Shown one piece after another: positions 51,851 to 60,154 of a DNA stretch of 64,000 nucleotides. Source of the DNA: Neoroseomonas soli (GTDB lineage: Bacteria; Pseudomonadota; Alphaproteobacteria; Acetobacterales; Acetobacteraceae); assembly GCF_018129065.1 (NCBI RefSeq), contig NZ_JAAEDM010000015.1, forward strand, positions 1 through 64,000. Direction: 5' to 3'. How positions within the stretch are numbered: the first letter of the stretch is position 1; every line of letters begins with the position of its first letter. Under the pieces are notes generated by a model. That model ran no database searches, was not told the DNA's origin, and saw only the letters and a program-made list of their open reading frames with translations. Made by a program: the position numbers and the translations under genes.

Positions 51851-53125
51851 TTATTGCGAGGGGCAATTGCGCAGCAGCAGTTGCTGAGCTTCAGCTAGTT
51901 CTGGTGCTGCAAGTTCGATGTGGGGAAGCGATCTGGAGATAAAGCCGGGGAGTTCGAAAGATAGGTCCATTTTTTCGCCTGCAGCGAGGGCTCTTGCGAC
52001 AGGCGCCGGGAGGCTGACCTCAACCTCGACTTGAGAGCCGTTCCATCGAAACCCGCGCGTCTGAGCCGGCCAGCGTTGAGGTCGCGGGGCGGGATACGGT
52101 TCGCTCCAGATCGCGCCGCCGTAGTTGGATGCGAGGACACGATTTACGTCAGCGGCAGTTCCGCCCCGCGCCAGGTAGCGAAGGTCAGAATTGATCAAGA
52201 GCCGTGCCCTCAACCCGGCCGGATTGCGGTGATCGCACGCGATCTCCGCCACGACGGCTGTCTGGTTAACGATGATCCTGGTTCGGAGGGCAAGTCCGCC
52301 AGCGGAAGGGGTCATGGTCCACGGCGGCGCTGACGCTGGGTCGTTCGCCAGACCGATGCCAAAGGCCTCAGCTCTGGTGAGGGCACGGACAGTGTCAGGG
52401 CTGGTCCGGGCCGCTAAATCAAGAAGTCGGGCGTGAACGCCCATTACCGCGAGATACTCGACGAGTCGGCCGCTGATTTGTTGGGCATCGGACAAGCCGC
52501 GGTCGTAGGTGTCCGCATCTCGCTGTGGACCGCCCCGTCCGGCGCTTGATCCCGGCGTGCCAGGCGACCGGTAGAATTGGTGCACGCCGAGGATCTGTCG
52601 GCTGTAGTCGCTCACGACCCACTGCGGTGATCGGGGAGGGACGCCGCCGACGGGATCGTAATAGCGCCGCACACCACCGGCGAAAGCGAAAACGCACGCG
52701 GACATGCATTCGGCGCCCTGGGCGAAGGCGAACGGGGCACCGTTGGGATCGGTCAGGCGTACAACGTGGCCTACGACGGTATTGACCGCGTTGGCTCGGA
52801 ACTGGCGACCGAGTTCCATGCCGCCGGTGAGCGAGCCACCAGGGCTGTGCAGATACACTGTCACGCCGCTGTAGTTCTGAGGGTTGTCGCTCACAAATCG
52901 GCGGAAATCGGCGGGCGTTTCAGAGGTGATCCGCCCCACGGCGGAGACGAAACTGCAATTCGCACAGTTTCCCCCATTGTGCGCCCATGCGAAGCGCATT
53001 GGTGTTGATGGTGCGGGTGTTGCTGGCGGGTCTGTCTGGGCGGTAGCAGGCAGCACGGTCACCGCCAAAAGGAGAACGGCCGCAACGATACTGCGTGGCA
53101 GGGAGAGCCGCGCGGGTAAGGGCAT
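51851..53125 (-). CDS. Secreted ClpP/SppA-fold (COG3904-like) protein
   Basis: 424 aa. Signal peptide with cleavage near VLPATAQ. The crotonase/ClpP-like core is in the first half: YLHSPGGSLTGGMELGRQ gives the oxyanion loop and GAECMSACVFAFAGG places a Ser at the nucleophile-elbow position. C-terminal half beta-rich, unknown. It would act in the periplasm. It is monocistronic and oriented against the element's main operons, as cargo often is. Confidence 0.7.
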   Translation of the reverse strand: MPLPARLSLPRSIVAAVLLLAVTVLPATAQTDPPATPAPSTPMRFAWAHNGGNCANCSFVSAVGRITSETPADFRRFVSDNPQNYSGVTVYLHSPGGSLTGGMELGRQFRANAVNTVVGHVVRLTDPNGAPFAFAQGAECMSACVFAFAGGVRRYYDPVGGVPPRSPQWVVSDYSRQILGVHQFYRSPGTPGSSAGRGGPQRDADTYDRGLSDAQQISGRLVEYLAVMGVHARLLDLAARTSPDTVRALTRAEAFGIGLANDPASAPPWTMTPSAGGLALRTRIIVNQTAVVAEIACDHRNPAGLRARLLINSDLRYLARGGTAADVNRVLASNYGGAIWSEPYPAPRPQRWPAQTRGFRWNGSQVEVEVSLPAPVARALAAGEKMDLSFELPGFISRSLPHIELAAPELAEAQQLLLRNCPSQ

Positions 53126-53639
53126 TTCACTCTCTCTTAGGCGATCGATGCACGGAGGTAGATAAAGAACTCCGTAGCGCGCAAGCCCAATCGCAGTCCT
53201 CTCAGCCTTTGCGACGGCCAGCTCGCAATTGCGGCTGACCCGCGCAAGGCTCCCGACGGGTGAAGCGCGAGGAAGCGGAGTGTCGGCCTGCGGACGGGAA
53301 ACGGCGCGAGGCGCTGCGAGTTCGGCCGAGGCGCAACGGACAAGCGCGATCGCCCCCCCGCGTGAGTGCTGACGCCGAGCCTACGCAGCCCACCGCGCAG
53401 GACAGCCCATGGACCGCGCCGGCTACCTCGCCGCCTCGCGCATGCGGCGCGCCGTCTGGACGTGTAGCGACGCCTCGCCCCGTCCCTGATCCAGCGACCG
53501 GTTGCAGCCCCATGGACCGGGCCATCCCTTGGGACAGAGGGGGGGATGGGACAGCCGGCGGGTATGCGCCAAACCGGACGCTGGGACCGGATTTTCCTTG
53601 CCCGCGAGATTCCCATTTGCGGGGGCCGCGGGCCTTCGA
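53126..53639. other. Gap without a clear gene
   Basis: 514 bp. All long open frames here are Arg/Pro-rich and look like shadow translation. A CCATCCC/GGGATGG stem around 53522-53550 is a possible terminator for the minus-strand gene that follows. No RNA gene or repeat array is recognised. Confidence 0.4.
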
Positions 53640-54107
53640 TCATCGGCCCTCGGTGATCGCAGCGGCTTGGCGGCGAGTGCGGTATCGCTTCGGCGCGACC
53701 GACAAAGCGCGCGGCAGCGACCAGCCGATGCGGAGGCGGCCCCACACGACGGAAGGATGCAGGCCGGCGGCGAGCGCTGCCTCGCGGATCGCGCCGGGGG
53801 GGCGACCGGAGGGGCGCTTGCCCATGGCGAGCGCGTCGGCGCGGGAAATGCCCCGCGCCATGCGGGCGCGGATGGTGCTTTCGACCAAGCCGGCCGCGGC
53901 GAGCGCCTCCGCGCGCGATGCAAAGACGCGATCTCCGACCTTCACCGGCCTCTCGGGCGAGATCGGCGGCGTGCTGACTGCATGCTCGGGAGTCCAGCCG
54001 CGATGGACGCGGCCCGCGGCGGTGGCGCCGTCGATCCCGGCCGCGCGGGCAGCGGCGTTCAGTGAGCGATGCTCCGGCGGATGCGGAAGGCGAATGCGCT
54101 TCGTCAT
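53640..54107 (-). CDS. Protein with three repeated HTH-like modules
   Basis: 155 aa built of three similar units: LNAAARAAGIDGATAAGRVHRGWT, RAEALAAAGLVESTIRARMARGIS and REAALAAGLHPSVVWGRLRIGWS. Each reads as a short helix-turn-helix that ends in a GW/GI turn, as in NUMOD-like DNA-binding repeats of phage proteins. A DNA-binding role is likely. The start could be 54152. Divergent from the 54202 gene, 94 bp apart. Confidence 0.6.
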   Translation of the reverse strand: MTKRIRLPHPPEHRSLNAAARAAGIDGATAAGRVHRGWTPEHAVSTPPISPERPVKVGDRVFASRAEALAAAGLVESTIRARMARGISRADALAMGKRPSGRPPGAIREAALAAGLHPSVVWGRLRIGWSLPRALSVAPKRYRTRRQAAAITEGR

Positions 54108-54201
54108 GGCGCCGATGATGCCACCGGCCGCACGGCGCTGCGACCGCGGCATGGAAGCCGAAAGGATTCCTTCGCCGCGCTTCCGCGCATATGGTCGCGC
54201 C

Positions 54202-54867
54202 GTGAGCCAACATGCCGCCGCGCCCCGCGATCATGCCGAAGCCGCGCCGCCCCGGCGGATGCGCGCGGGCGCCGATGGGCCGGTCAATTTCGGCAAGGAT
54301 GCGCTTCGGTTGTTCGACCAGGCCGACCAACTCGCGGCCATGATCCACCAGCGCAAGCGTCGGGACTTCCAATCCTGGCTGCTGATCGGCAAAGCCCTCG
54401 CGTCCGCAAAGGCGCAACTGGCCGCGCATCATGGAACATCGCTCACGCACCTTGGCCGGCCGTGGACCGTATGGCTCGACCGGCGTCCGGGCCTTCGTGC
54501 CATCAGCGAGTCCGACCGATCATCGGCGTGCTGGTTGTGGGCGAACCATGAGGACGTGATTGCGTGGCGCGACGCGCTGCCCGAGGCGACCCGCGAGAAG
54601 TTGGTGCACCCGGCGACGAACCGGCAGGCGTGGAATCGGCACGTCCGAATGTTGGTGGCGTCGCCGCTGGCAAAGCCGCCGCAGCCGAAACCGGACCTTC
54701 GGTGTCACGTCACGCGGCTTGAGAAGATCGTGGTCGATCTATCGAGCAGGCACGCTGCGCTTGAAGGCGAGGTCGCCGCGCTGCGGGAGACGGTGAGAAG
54801 CCTCGAAGCCGTCGCGGTCGGGGCGATGAAGCCGAAGGGGAACGGCGTTGCGGCCAGGGCGGCGTGA
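54202..54867 (+). CDS. Hypothetical protein with C-terminal coiled coil
   Basis: 221 aa from GTG 54202 (ATG 54151 possible). Residues about 30-140 form a helical domain (MIHQRKRRDFQSWLLIGKALASAK, TWTVWLDRR-like Trp-rich centre, ANHEDVIAWRDALPE). Residues about 175-210 form a coiled coil (RLEKIVVDLSSRHAALEGEV). The family is unknown but typical of phage or plasmid early genes. Confidence 0.55.
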   Translation: MSQHAAAPRDHAEAAPPRRMRAGADGPVNFGKDALRLFDQADQLAAMIHQRKRRDFQSWLLIGKALASAKAQLAAHHGTSLTHLGRPWTVWLDRRPGLRAISESDRSSACWLWANHEDVIAWRDALPEATREKLVHPATNRQAWNRHVRMLVASPLAKPPQPKPDLRCHVTRLEKIVVDLSSRHAALEGEVAALRETVRSLEAVAVGAMKPKGNGVAARAA

Positions 54868-55024
54868 GCGCGAGGCGGCGCATGAGGCGCTGGTTCGTCA
54901 GGTAGCCGAGCAACGGCGCCGGGCGGATGAAGCCGAGCGCCGCGAGAAGCAGGCGCGGGATGAAGCCGCGCGGATGAAGGCGGCGGCGGCCAGGGCGTTG
55001 GACGCGCTGCGGGCGAGGGGCTGA
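54848..55024 (+). CDS. Possible coiled-coil extension or separate small ORF
   Basis: 58 aa with a TTG start in the +1 frame relative to the 54202 gene, overlapping its last 20 bp. EREAAHEALVRQVAEQRRRAD and following residues form a strongly charged helical heptad pattern. It may be a frameshifted end of that gene. The opposite strand carries the C-terminus of the 54898-55422 gene, and both cannot easily be real over the whole stretch. Confidence 0.3.
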   Translation: MRPGRREREAAHEALVRQVAEQRRRADEAERREKQARDEAARMKAAAARALDALRARG

Positions 55025-55422
55025 ACTTCATCGAGGCTGATGGTGCCGGCCATCACCTGTTCCGCCGTGCCACGCGCCCAGCGCAGGACGGCGCGGGCCT
55101 GTTGCAAAAGGCGCGGCGTAAAATGCGAAGCGGCTTCGCCTTTTGCGGCCTCGTCCTTGTTCCCTCGCCCGCGCTTGGCCTCGGGGAAGTGCATCGCCAG
55201 GGCCATCGCGAGTTGGCCTTTCGACATGTGGCGGCGCGCCGTGTTCTTGCTGACGATCAGCGCGACGATGGCGGCCTCGGCGGTGCCGCGCGACCAACGC
55301 AGGACGGCGCGGGCGCGGGAGAGGCGTTCCGCCGACACGCCTTGATGTTTGGCCGCCAAAGAACCGCTGGAACCCTTGCGCTTGAGCGTGGCCGCGGCGG
55401 GATAGTGCATCGCCAGGGCCAT
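54898..55422 (-). CDS. Two-module phage-type protein (KGQ.AMA..YPE family)
   Basis: 174 aa. A module of the form 'GQ-AMALAMxxPEA ... RLxQARAVLRWxxGTAE' occurs twice. The second is complete (KGQLAMALAMHFPEAKRG to LLQQARAVLRWARGTAEQVMAG), and the first begins abruptly at MALAMHYP and lacks its start, as if by tandem duplication. Such proteins occur in phage and plasmid regulatory regions. The last 40 residues may be spurious. It lies 12 bp downstream of an XRE gene in the same direction. Confidence 0.5.
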   Translation of the reverse strand: MALAMHYPAAATLKRKGSSGSLAAKHQGVSAERLSRARAVLRWSRGTAEAAIVALIVSKNTARRHMSKGQLAMALAMHFPEAKRGRGNKDEAAKGEAASHFTPRLLQQARAVLRWARGTAEQVMAGTISLDEVQPLARSASNALAAAAFIRAASSRACFSRRSASSARRRCSAT

Positions 55423-55434
55423 GGCCTGATGAGA

Positions 55435-55719
55435 TCAGCGCGACACCCATTGCGGCGCATCGCGCAGGTCCGGCCGGGCATCGGGACCAAGCGCCACGCC
55501 GCCAGCATCGAGCGCGGCCAGCACGGCTTCGAGGTCGCGCACCGGCAGCCCGCCATGGTTTGCTTCCAACCGGGCGATGGCCTCGCGGCTGACGCCTGAC
55601 CGCGCGGCGAGTTCGGCTTGCGTGAGGTCGAGCAGCGAGCGTCCCTCGCGCACGAGGTCGGCGAAGCGGAGGCGACCGAGAGCGACGCGCGGCATGGGCG
55701 GCTGCATGACGTGGAGCAT
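55435..55719 (-). CDS. XRE-family helix-turn-helix regulator
   Basis: 94 aa. The Cro/CI-type HTH is clear: LLDLTQAELAARSGVSREAIARLE, residues about 33-57, followed by GLPVRDLEAVLAALDAGG. It is a probable repressor. It is transcribed away from the 55782 operon across a 62-bp gap containing a perfect ACCGCGGT palindrome (55720-55727). The start is uncertain (55719, 55707 or 55695). Confidence 0.75.
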   Translation of the reverse strand: MLHVMQPPMPRVALGRLRFADLVREGRSLLDLTQAELAARSGVSREAIARLEANHGGLPVRDLEAVLAALDAGGVALGPDARPDLRDAPQWVSR

Positions 55720-55727
55720 ACCGCGGT
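55720..55727. promoter_or_regulatory. Palindrome between XRE gene and divergent operon
   Basis: ACCGCGGT, perfect 8-bp palindrome touching the XRE start codon and 55 bp upstream of the divergent ATG. It is a candidate operator for the adjacent regulator. Short, so chance occurrence in GC-rich DNA is possible. Confidence 0.3.
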
Positions 55728-55781
55728 CATCACGCGAACAACATCGCGAGGCGACGCGCCGCGCGGGTCTATCCCGGTCGC

Positions 55782-56558
55782 ATGGACGCCCCGAACGCTG
55801 CTGCTGAAACCGCGCCGCCGCTTGTCGCCACCTTCGGCGCCAACTGCCGGATTCCGCCGCCGCCGGAACTGCTCGACGCGGACACGCGCCAGATGATCGA
55901 GGCGCAGGATCGCATCCTGATGGGCGTGATGCGCGACGTTCTCGGCGTCGCCCAGATCCCGATGCCCGGCCCGGTCCATCGCGCCCGCGTCTGCCCGCCC
56001 GGCTGGTGGGGCAGTAGCGCGATCTTCGGGTCTTGCTCGCCATTCGGCCGCGTCGTGATGATGGCCGCGGGCGCCGAGGGCATGGCGTTGGATCACGTCG
56101 CCGGCCCCGGATCTGACTTCCGCATCCGTGGCCTGTCGCCGGAGGTGTGGGCGGTCATCGCGGGGCATGAAGCCTGCCACGCTGCTCATTGGGCCAGCCT
56201 CGGCCCCGGCGCGGCGGCGGCGCTGGCGACGGACCCGGATCGCCGGCCGGGCGAAGAGCCGGCGGGCTTCGGCGCGTTTGTGCGGGAGTTGCACCACCGA
56301 TGGACGGGGCGGGCGCTGCCGGGCGGCTACGATCCGCTCCGCTGGCCGCAAGACGCGCCGGGCCTCGGTGTATGGACCGCGCTCGTTGCATGCGCTGTCT
56401 CGGCGGTCGCCATCCCGCCCCCGTTGGGTCGGCAGCCCAGCGAGGAGGAATGGATGCGGGCGTGGCGACGGGAGGCGTCCATCAACTGCTGGGAAGACGA
56501 TCAGATGCGCGCGGCCGCCGCCGCATGGCGCGCCGAGCAGGGGCGGGCCGTCGCATGA
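55782..56558 (+). CDS. Hypothetical protein with HExxH zinc-protease motif
   Basis: 258 aa, first gene of a coupled six-gene unit. HEACH at residues 129-133 (WAVIAGHEACHAAHWASL) fits an HExxH zinc site, with a second His three residues on. The rest is not recognised. It also has CxxxW/C-rich stretches (VCPPGWWGSSAIFGSCSPFG). A peptidase role is inferred from the motif alone. Confidence 0.6.
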   Translation: MDAPNAAAETAPPLVATFGANCRIPPPPELLDADTRQMIEAQDRILMGVMRDVLGVAQIPMPGPVHRARVCPPGWWGSSAIFGSCSPFGRVVMMAAGAEGMALDHVAGPGSDFRIRGLSPEVWAVIAGHEACHAAHWASLGPGAAAALATDPDRRPGEEPAGFGAFVRELHHRWTGRALPGGYDPLRWPQDAPGLGVWTALVACAVSAVAIPPPLGRQPSEEEWMRAWRREASINCWEDDQMRAAAAAWRAEQGRAVA

Positions 56559-57145
56559 GCAACGCAGCCGCCGCGCCGCCGACCCTCGGTGAACTGGACG
56601 TCCTGCTCGATGAGGTCGGCGATTGGGCCGCGCTGGAATGGGGCATGGACCGGCCGCTGCTGCCGCGTGAGGCCGAGGCGATCCTTCGCCGGCACGAAGC
56701 GGACCCGGCCAGCACCCGGCCCGGCCAAAGCCGTGAGACCCTTTCCGCGGCCGAGCGGCAACTTCGCCTTCAAGCCGACGCCTTCGCCGCCTGCGCCGCC
56801 GCGCTTCGGGCGGGCGATGCCGCCGCCGTGCCTGCGGGAAACCCCAATGGCAGCGGCCATGCCGAGGTCCGCGAATTGCTGGTCGATGCGGCGGAACTGC
56901 TCCCGCTGCTGACGGGCGACGCGACGGCGGCCGGGATCATCGAGCGCGAGCATGAAGCCCTGGCCGACGCCTTCGCCGCGGCGTCCGTCCGGTGCCTGGG
57001 GATCGCGCGCCACCTTCAGGGCGAGCGTCATCGCATCCACGCCGCGGACTATCGGCGCGTGCTGGTCGACGGGTTGCAGGAAGACGCGGGCGAGGCGCGG
57101 CGGCGGCGGGGCGCGGGCAAGGCCGACAAAGGGGCATCCGCATGA
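56555..57145 (+). CDS. Hypothetical protein, coupled operon gene 2
   Basis: 196 aa, helical and Ala-rich, acidic N-terminal half (LGELDVLLDEVGDWAALEWGMD) and basic C-terminus (EARRRRGAGKADKG). No known domain. It overlaps both neighbours by 4 bp. Confidence 0.6.
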   Translation: MSNAAAAPPTLGELDVLLDEVGDWAALEWGMDRPLLPREAEAILRRHEADPASTRPGQSRETLSAAERQLRLQADAFAACAAALRAGDAAAVPAGNPNGSGHAEVRELLVDAAELLPLLTGDATAAGIIEREHEALADAFAAASVRCLGIARHLQGERHRIHAADYRRVLVDGLQEDAGEARRRRGAGKADKGASA

Positions 57146-57456
57146 GCCAGGATATCGAGCAGTTGGTGATCGCCACGGGAATGCTGGTCCGCGAGACGAA
57201 GCAGCAATTGCGCGGCGAGAGCGAGGCGCTTCTGCAAGCGGTCGGCGCGCTGGCACGCGAGGAACGCAAGCGCGTTGATCGTGCAATCTCCGGGGTCGCG
57301 GCCGTTGTCGCGGCTGGCACGGCGAACGCCGCCGCGCTGGTCGCCCCGGCCGCCACCGCCGCGGAGGCCCGCCGCGATGTTCTTCTCCGGCGCAGGACGG
57401 ACACCATGGCGACACTCCTGCACTGGCTGGAACGGTGCGTCGATGATGACGGCTGA
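57142..57456 (+). CDS. Hypothetical helical protein, coupled operon gene 3
   Basis: 104 aa. A long amphipathic helix at 5-50 (VIATGMLVRETKQQLRGESE), a hydrophobic Ala/Val stretch (ISGVAAVVAAGTANAAALVAP, about 49-69) and a basic helix. The stretch could be membrane-associated. It overlaps the next gene by 14 bp. Confidence 0.55.
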   Translation: MSQDIEQLVIATGMLVRETKQQLRGESEALLQAVGALAREERKRVDRAISGVAAVVAAGTANAAALVAPAATAAEARRDVLLRRRTDTMATLLHWLERCVDDDG

Positions 57457-57892
57457 TCCCGCCGACCTCGCCGGCCTTGCGCCCATCCCGCCCGGCGATT
57501 GCGAACGGTGGTCGCCCGCGGCGCTGGCCGAGGCGGCCTTCATCGCCGAAGCCCTGGGCCTGGACCTCGATGCCGTGGTCGGCGCCACCACGGTTCCGGC
57601 CGGCGGCCTGGACTCCCTGACGCTGCACACGATCGGCGCATTGATCGGGCTGCATCGCGCCCTGGTCGTGGTCCTGGGCGCCGAGCAGGGGCGCGAGTGG
57701 CTTCATCGGCGGAATTCCGGGATCGCCTTCGGGGGAGACGCGCCGGCTGCGATCATGCAGCGGGACGGCCGGCGCGGATTGCTGGCGACGCGCGCTGTCC
57801 TCGATGCGATGCGGGGCGGCACCTTCCCGGCGATGGAAGTGGGCGAGCCTACGCCGGTTCGGCTGGCGCCGGTTCGGCTGGTGATCGCATGA
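57443..57892 (+). CDS. MbcA/ParS/Xre-type antitoxin-like protein
   Basis: 149 aa. The C-terminal half looks like the MbcA/ParS/Xre (DUF2384) toxin-binding domain: GALIGLHRALVVVLGAEQG, EWLHRRNSGIAFGGDAPAAIM, TRAVLDAMRGG. In known systems such a protein pairs with a RES-type toxin. Here the downstream partner (57889) does not show the RES signature. The assignment is by pattern only. Confidence 0.55.
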   Translation: MMTADPADLAGLAPIPPGDCERWSPAALAEAAFIAEALGLDLDAVVGATTVPAGGLDSLTLHTIGALIGLHRALVVVLGAEQGREWLHRRNSGIAFGGDAPAAIMQRDGRRGLLATRAVLDAMRGGTFPAMEVGEPTPVRLAPVRLVIA

Positions 57893-58587
57893 GCGCCGTC
57901 GCCGCCAGCGCCGTCGATCTCGCCCTCCCTCTCGCGGCGCCGGTGGTACGTTCCATCACCCACCCGCTGGTGGACTGGTCGGGCGTGGCCTACCGATTGG
58001 TCGCGGTGCCGGCCGTCGCGAGCCGGGCCAGATCGGTGCCGCAGGCGATCGTGGCTCTGGCCGCCATGTCCTCGCCCCGCGCGCGCCTCGGCCTGACGGA
58101 AACGCCACACGGCCATGCGCGGATTGTCGAGGCCGCCATGGCCGCCGTCGCCTTCATCCCCGGCCTGCCCTGGGTGGCCGATGGCGTCGCGGCCTGGATT
58201 GCCTTTGCCAATCCGGGGGACGCCCTGGCCGCGACCGCCGCCGGGCTTCATGCGCAGGTTCTCGCCGCCGGCATGGCCGAGATTCGGGGCCTATGGCGCG
58301 TGCAGCCGGCCGATGTGCGAGGCCGCTTCCTCGATGCCAGGGAGGCGCGCGACCGTCCGGCCTTGCTCGCCGGCCCCGAGGCCGCGCCCCTATCGCGCCG
58401 GATGGGAGGCCGCATTGCGGCCGCCGGCCGGCTCGATGGCGTCCTGGCGGCTGACGGCCGGATCGTGGTCTTTCGCGCCGCCGCGGTCAGGGTTCACCCG
58501 CTCGGCGCGGCCTACGACCTGGTGGTCGCTCGCGGCGGCGAGGCGACGGCGCGGCGGATAATCATGGGCAAGGAGAGCGAGACATGA
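57889..58587 (+). CDS. Hypothetical protein, partner of the ParS-like protein
   Basis: 232 aa, unknown. Central hydrophobic region (IVEAAMAAVAFIPGLPWVADGVAAWIAF) and a beta-rich C-terminus (RLDGVLAADGRIVVFRAAAVR). It takes the toxin position next to the ParS-like protein, coupled by 4 bp, but no toxin motif can be pointed to. Confidence 0.55.
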   Translation: MSAVAASAVDLALPLAAPVVRSITHPLVDWSGVAYRLVAVPAVASRARSVPQAIVALAAMSSPRARLGLTETPHGHARIVEAAMAAVAFIPGLPWVADGVAAWIAFANPGDALAATAAGLHAQVLAAGMAEIRGLWRVQPADVRGRFLDAREARDRPALLAGPEAAPLSRRMGGRIAAAGRLDGVLAADGRIVVFRAAAVRVHPLGAAYDLVVARGGEATARRIIMGKESET

Positions 58588-58997
58588 ATGGCGAAGTCGA
58601 AGGGCTGCGGCGTCATAGCCGGGAGCAGGCGGCCCACGCGGGCCAGCGGGCGCGAGATTGGGCGGCGCGGCAGGTCGAGGCCGAGCGCGGCCCCGTCCGG
58701 TTCGTCCTGCCGCCCGGCGCGAATGCGGCGCAGGCGGCGGCGTGGCAGCGCGCTGCGGACGAGATCGCGAGCCGCGAGCGTCAGAGCAAGGTCGCCCGCG
58801 GGTGGGAGCGCATCCCGCAGCGGAACGCGCCGCCGGGCTGCATCCCGGTCTGCGCACTGTTCGGCAGCAAGACGGTCATCCTGGTCGTGGATCGCGCCGG
58901 CCGGCTGTGCCTGTCCGAAGGCGGGAAGGCCGGGTCGGTCATCACTGTTAGCGAGGCCGCAGCCATCGCCCGGGGGCTGATCGCCGCCGGTCGCTGA
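58584..58997 (+). CDS. Hypothetical protein, last gene of the coupled operon
   Basis: 137 aa. A basic helical first half (RRHSREQAAHAGQRARDW) and a small mixed domain (CIPVCALFGSKTVILVVDRAGRLCLSEGG) with three cysteines. Unknown. A GAAGGT/ACCTTC hairpin at 59040-59055 may end the transcript. Confidence 0.55.
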   Translation: MNGEVEGLRRHSREQAAHAGQRARDWAARQVEAERGPVRFVLPPGANAAQAAAWQRAADEIASRERQSKVARGWERIPQRNAPPGCIPVCALFGSKTVILVVDRAGRLCLSEGGKAGSVITVSEAAAIARGLIAAGR

Positions 58998-59039
58998 CGG
59001 CCGCGCTGCCTCGTCCTGCAGGGCCGTCCCGTTTACTAG

Positions 59040-59055
59040 GAAGGTCGCTACCTTC
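59040..59055. terminator. Short hairpin after the coupled operon
   Basis: GAAGGT-CGCT-ACCTTC, a perfect 6-bp stem with a 4-nt loop, 43 bp after the stop of the last gene. No T-tract. The gap 58998-59286 otherwise contains no clear gene. Confidence 0.4.
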
Positions 59056-59286
59056 GGCGATCCTCGGTCGCATCGCCCGCAAGGCCAGGATCGCCCGCCA
59101 GCCGGCTTGATGCTCGCGCATATCATGCAGCGCGTGCATCTGGAACATCGCCATGTCACGCCAACGGATTGATCGGGCGCCACGCATTCGCCGCGGCGCT
59201 GGTGCTAGGAGACGTAGGGATTGGGGAGCGGTGGAACCGCCGCCTGTCACCTTACTCCCACCCGGCGCGATGGAGGCGCCGACACG

Positions 59287-60000
59287 ATGGCTTTCACCAC
59301 CACAACCCAGTCCGGGGCCGCGGGAAAGGCCGACGCGCCGAATCCTGCGCTGGTCAACGCTCTGGCCCCTGCCTATGGACCGTGTCCGCACTTCTGCACC
59401 CAGGGCGGACGGTGCAAGGATGCAGTCTGGAATCCGGCCCGAGGGCACATTCCGCGCGGCTTTCTCGGCGCGACAGGCGCGCTTGAGGAGGTGCGCCTCG
59501 TGATGGTGTTCGCAGAGCCGGGCCATCCCTACGCCGACATGGACTTCAGCGGCGCGACGACGCCCGCGGCCCTGATCGCGGCCACCACGGCCCATTCAGC
59601 CAGCCGCCGCAGCGGCGCAAACGAGAAGGGATTCGCCGGTGATCGTTTCCACCGAAACGTGGAATGGTTCATCGAGCAATGCTTCCCCGGCGCTTCGTCT
59701 GAGGAAAAGGCGCGGCGGGTTTGGCAGACCGAGGCGCGGCTTTGCTCGGTCCCTGAGGAGATCGGTAAGTCGGACAGCAACCCGTGCGCGGAAACATACC
59801 TGACGCGCCAGTTTCACCTTCTGTCGCATGCCACATGGGTTGCCTTCGGCTCTAAGGCGCAGCGAACCATGCGCAGGCTCCGCCTCCCGCATGTCGCGGC
59901 CTACGCGTTGGCACCGCCGGGCTGCAACCACATCCCTGCGCGCCCGTCTTGGGAAGCGGCGATTGCGAAGGTGCGCGCTGTGCACGAAAGCGGGGGCTGA
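59287..60000 (+). CDS. Uracil-DNA glycosylase-like protein
   Basis: 237 aa. RLVMVFAEPGHPY may correspond to UDG motif 1 and ATWVAFGSKAQRTMR to the central strand-helix. APPGCNHIPARPSWE near the C-terminus may match the HPSP-like motif. Four N-terminal Cys/His positions (PCPHFCTQGGRC) could hold a metal or cluster, as in family 4 and 5 UDGs. Motif-level assignment only. Its leader matches that of the 50613 gene. Confidence 0.5.
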   Translation: MAFTTTTQSGAAGKADAPNPALVNALAPAYGPCPHFCTQGGRCKDAVWNPARGHIPRGFLGATGALEEVRLVMVFAEPGHPYADMDFSGATTPAALIAATTAHSASRRSGANEKGFAGDRFHRNVEWFIEQCFPGASSEEKARRVWQTEARLCSVPEEIGKSDSNPCAETYLTRQFHLLSHATWVAFGSKAQRTMRRLRLPHVAAYALAPPGCNHIPARPSWEAAIAKVRAVHESGG

Positions 60001-60003
60001 CGC

Positions 60004-60108
60004 ATGGAAGCCCTGGCCGTCCAGGCGCTGTTGCTGATCCTGGCCCGAGCCGTGCGCAGGGCGGGCCGCGCATCCCTCGACATGGCCGCAGCCTGCGCCG
60101 GCCTGTAG
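60004..60108 (+). CDS. Very short hypothetical ORF
   Basis: 34 aa, hydrophobic N-terminal helix (ALAVQALLLILARAVRRAG), starting 3 bp after the previous stop. It could be a small membrane peptide. Not certain to be translated. Confidence 0.35.
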   Translation: MEALAVQALLLILARAVRRAGRASLDMAAACAGL

Positions 60109-60154
60109 ATAAACCGGGCGCGCGCTTCATGCGCGTCCAAGAGAAAATCGCGCC

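Noticed and set aside
53260-54150. Long plus-strand N-terminal extension of the 54202 gene
   Set aside because: Arg/Pro-rich shadow, partly antisense to the triple-module protein; a start near 54151-54202 is adequate.
57889-58587. RES-domain toxin
   Set aside because: The position next to a ParS-like protein invites it, but the conserved RES residues and GGRWN-like motif are not found.
58948-59595. 215-codon minus-strand frame
   Set aside because: Overlaps two coding genes on the plus strand; only a short central part looks protein-like and it lacks a ribosome-binding site.
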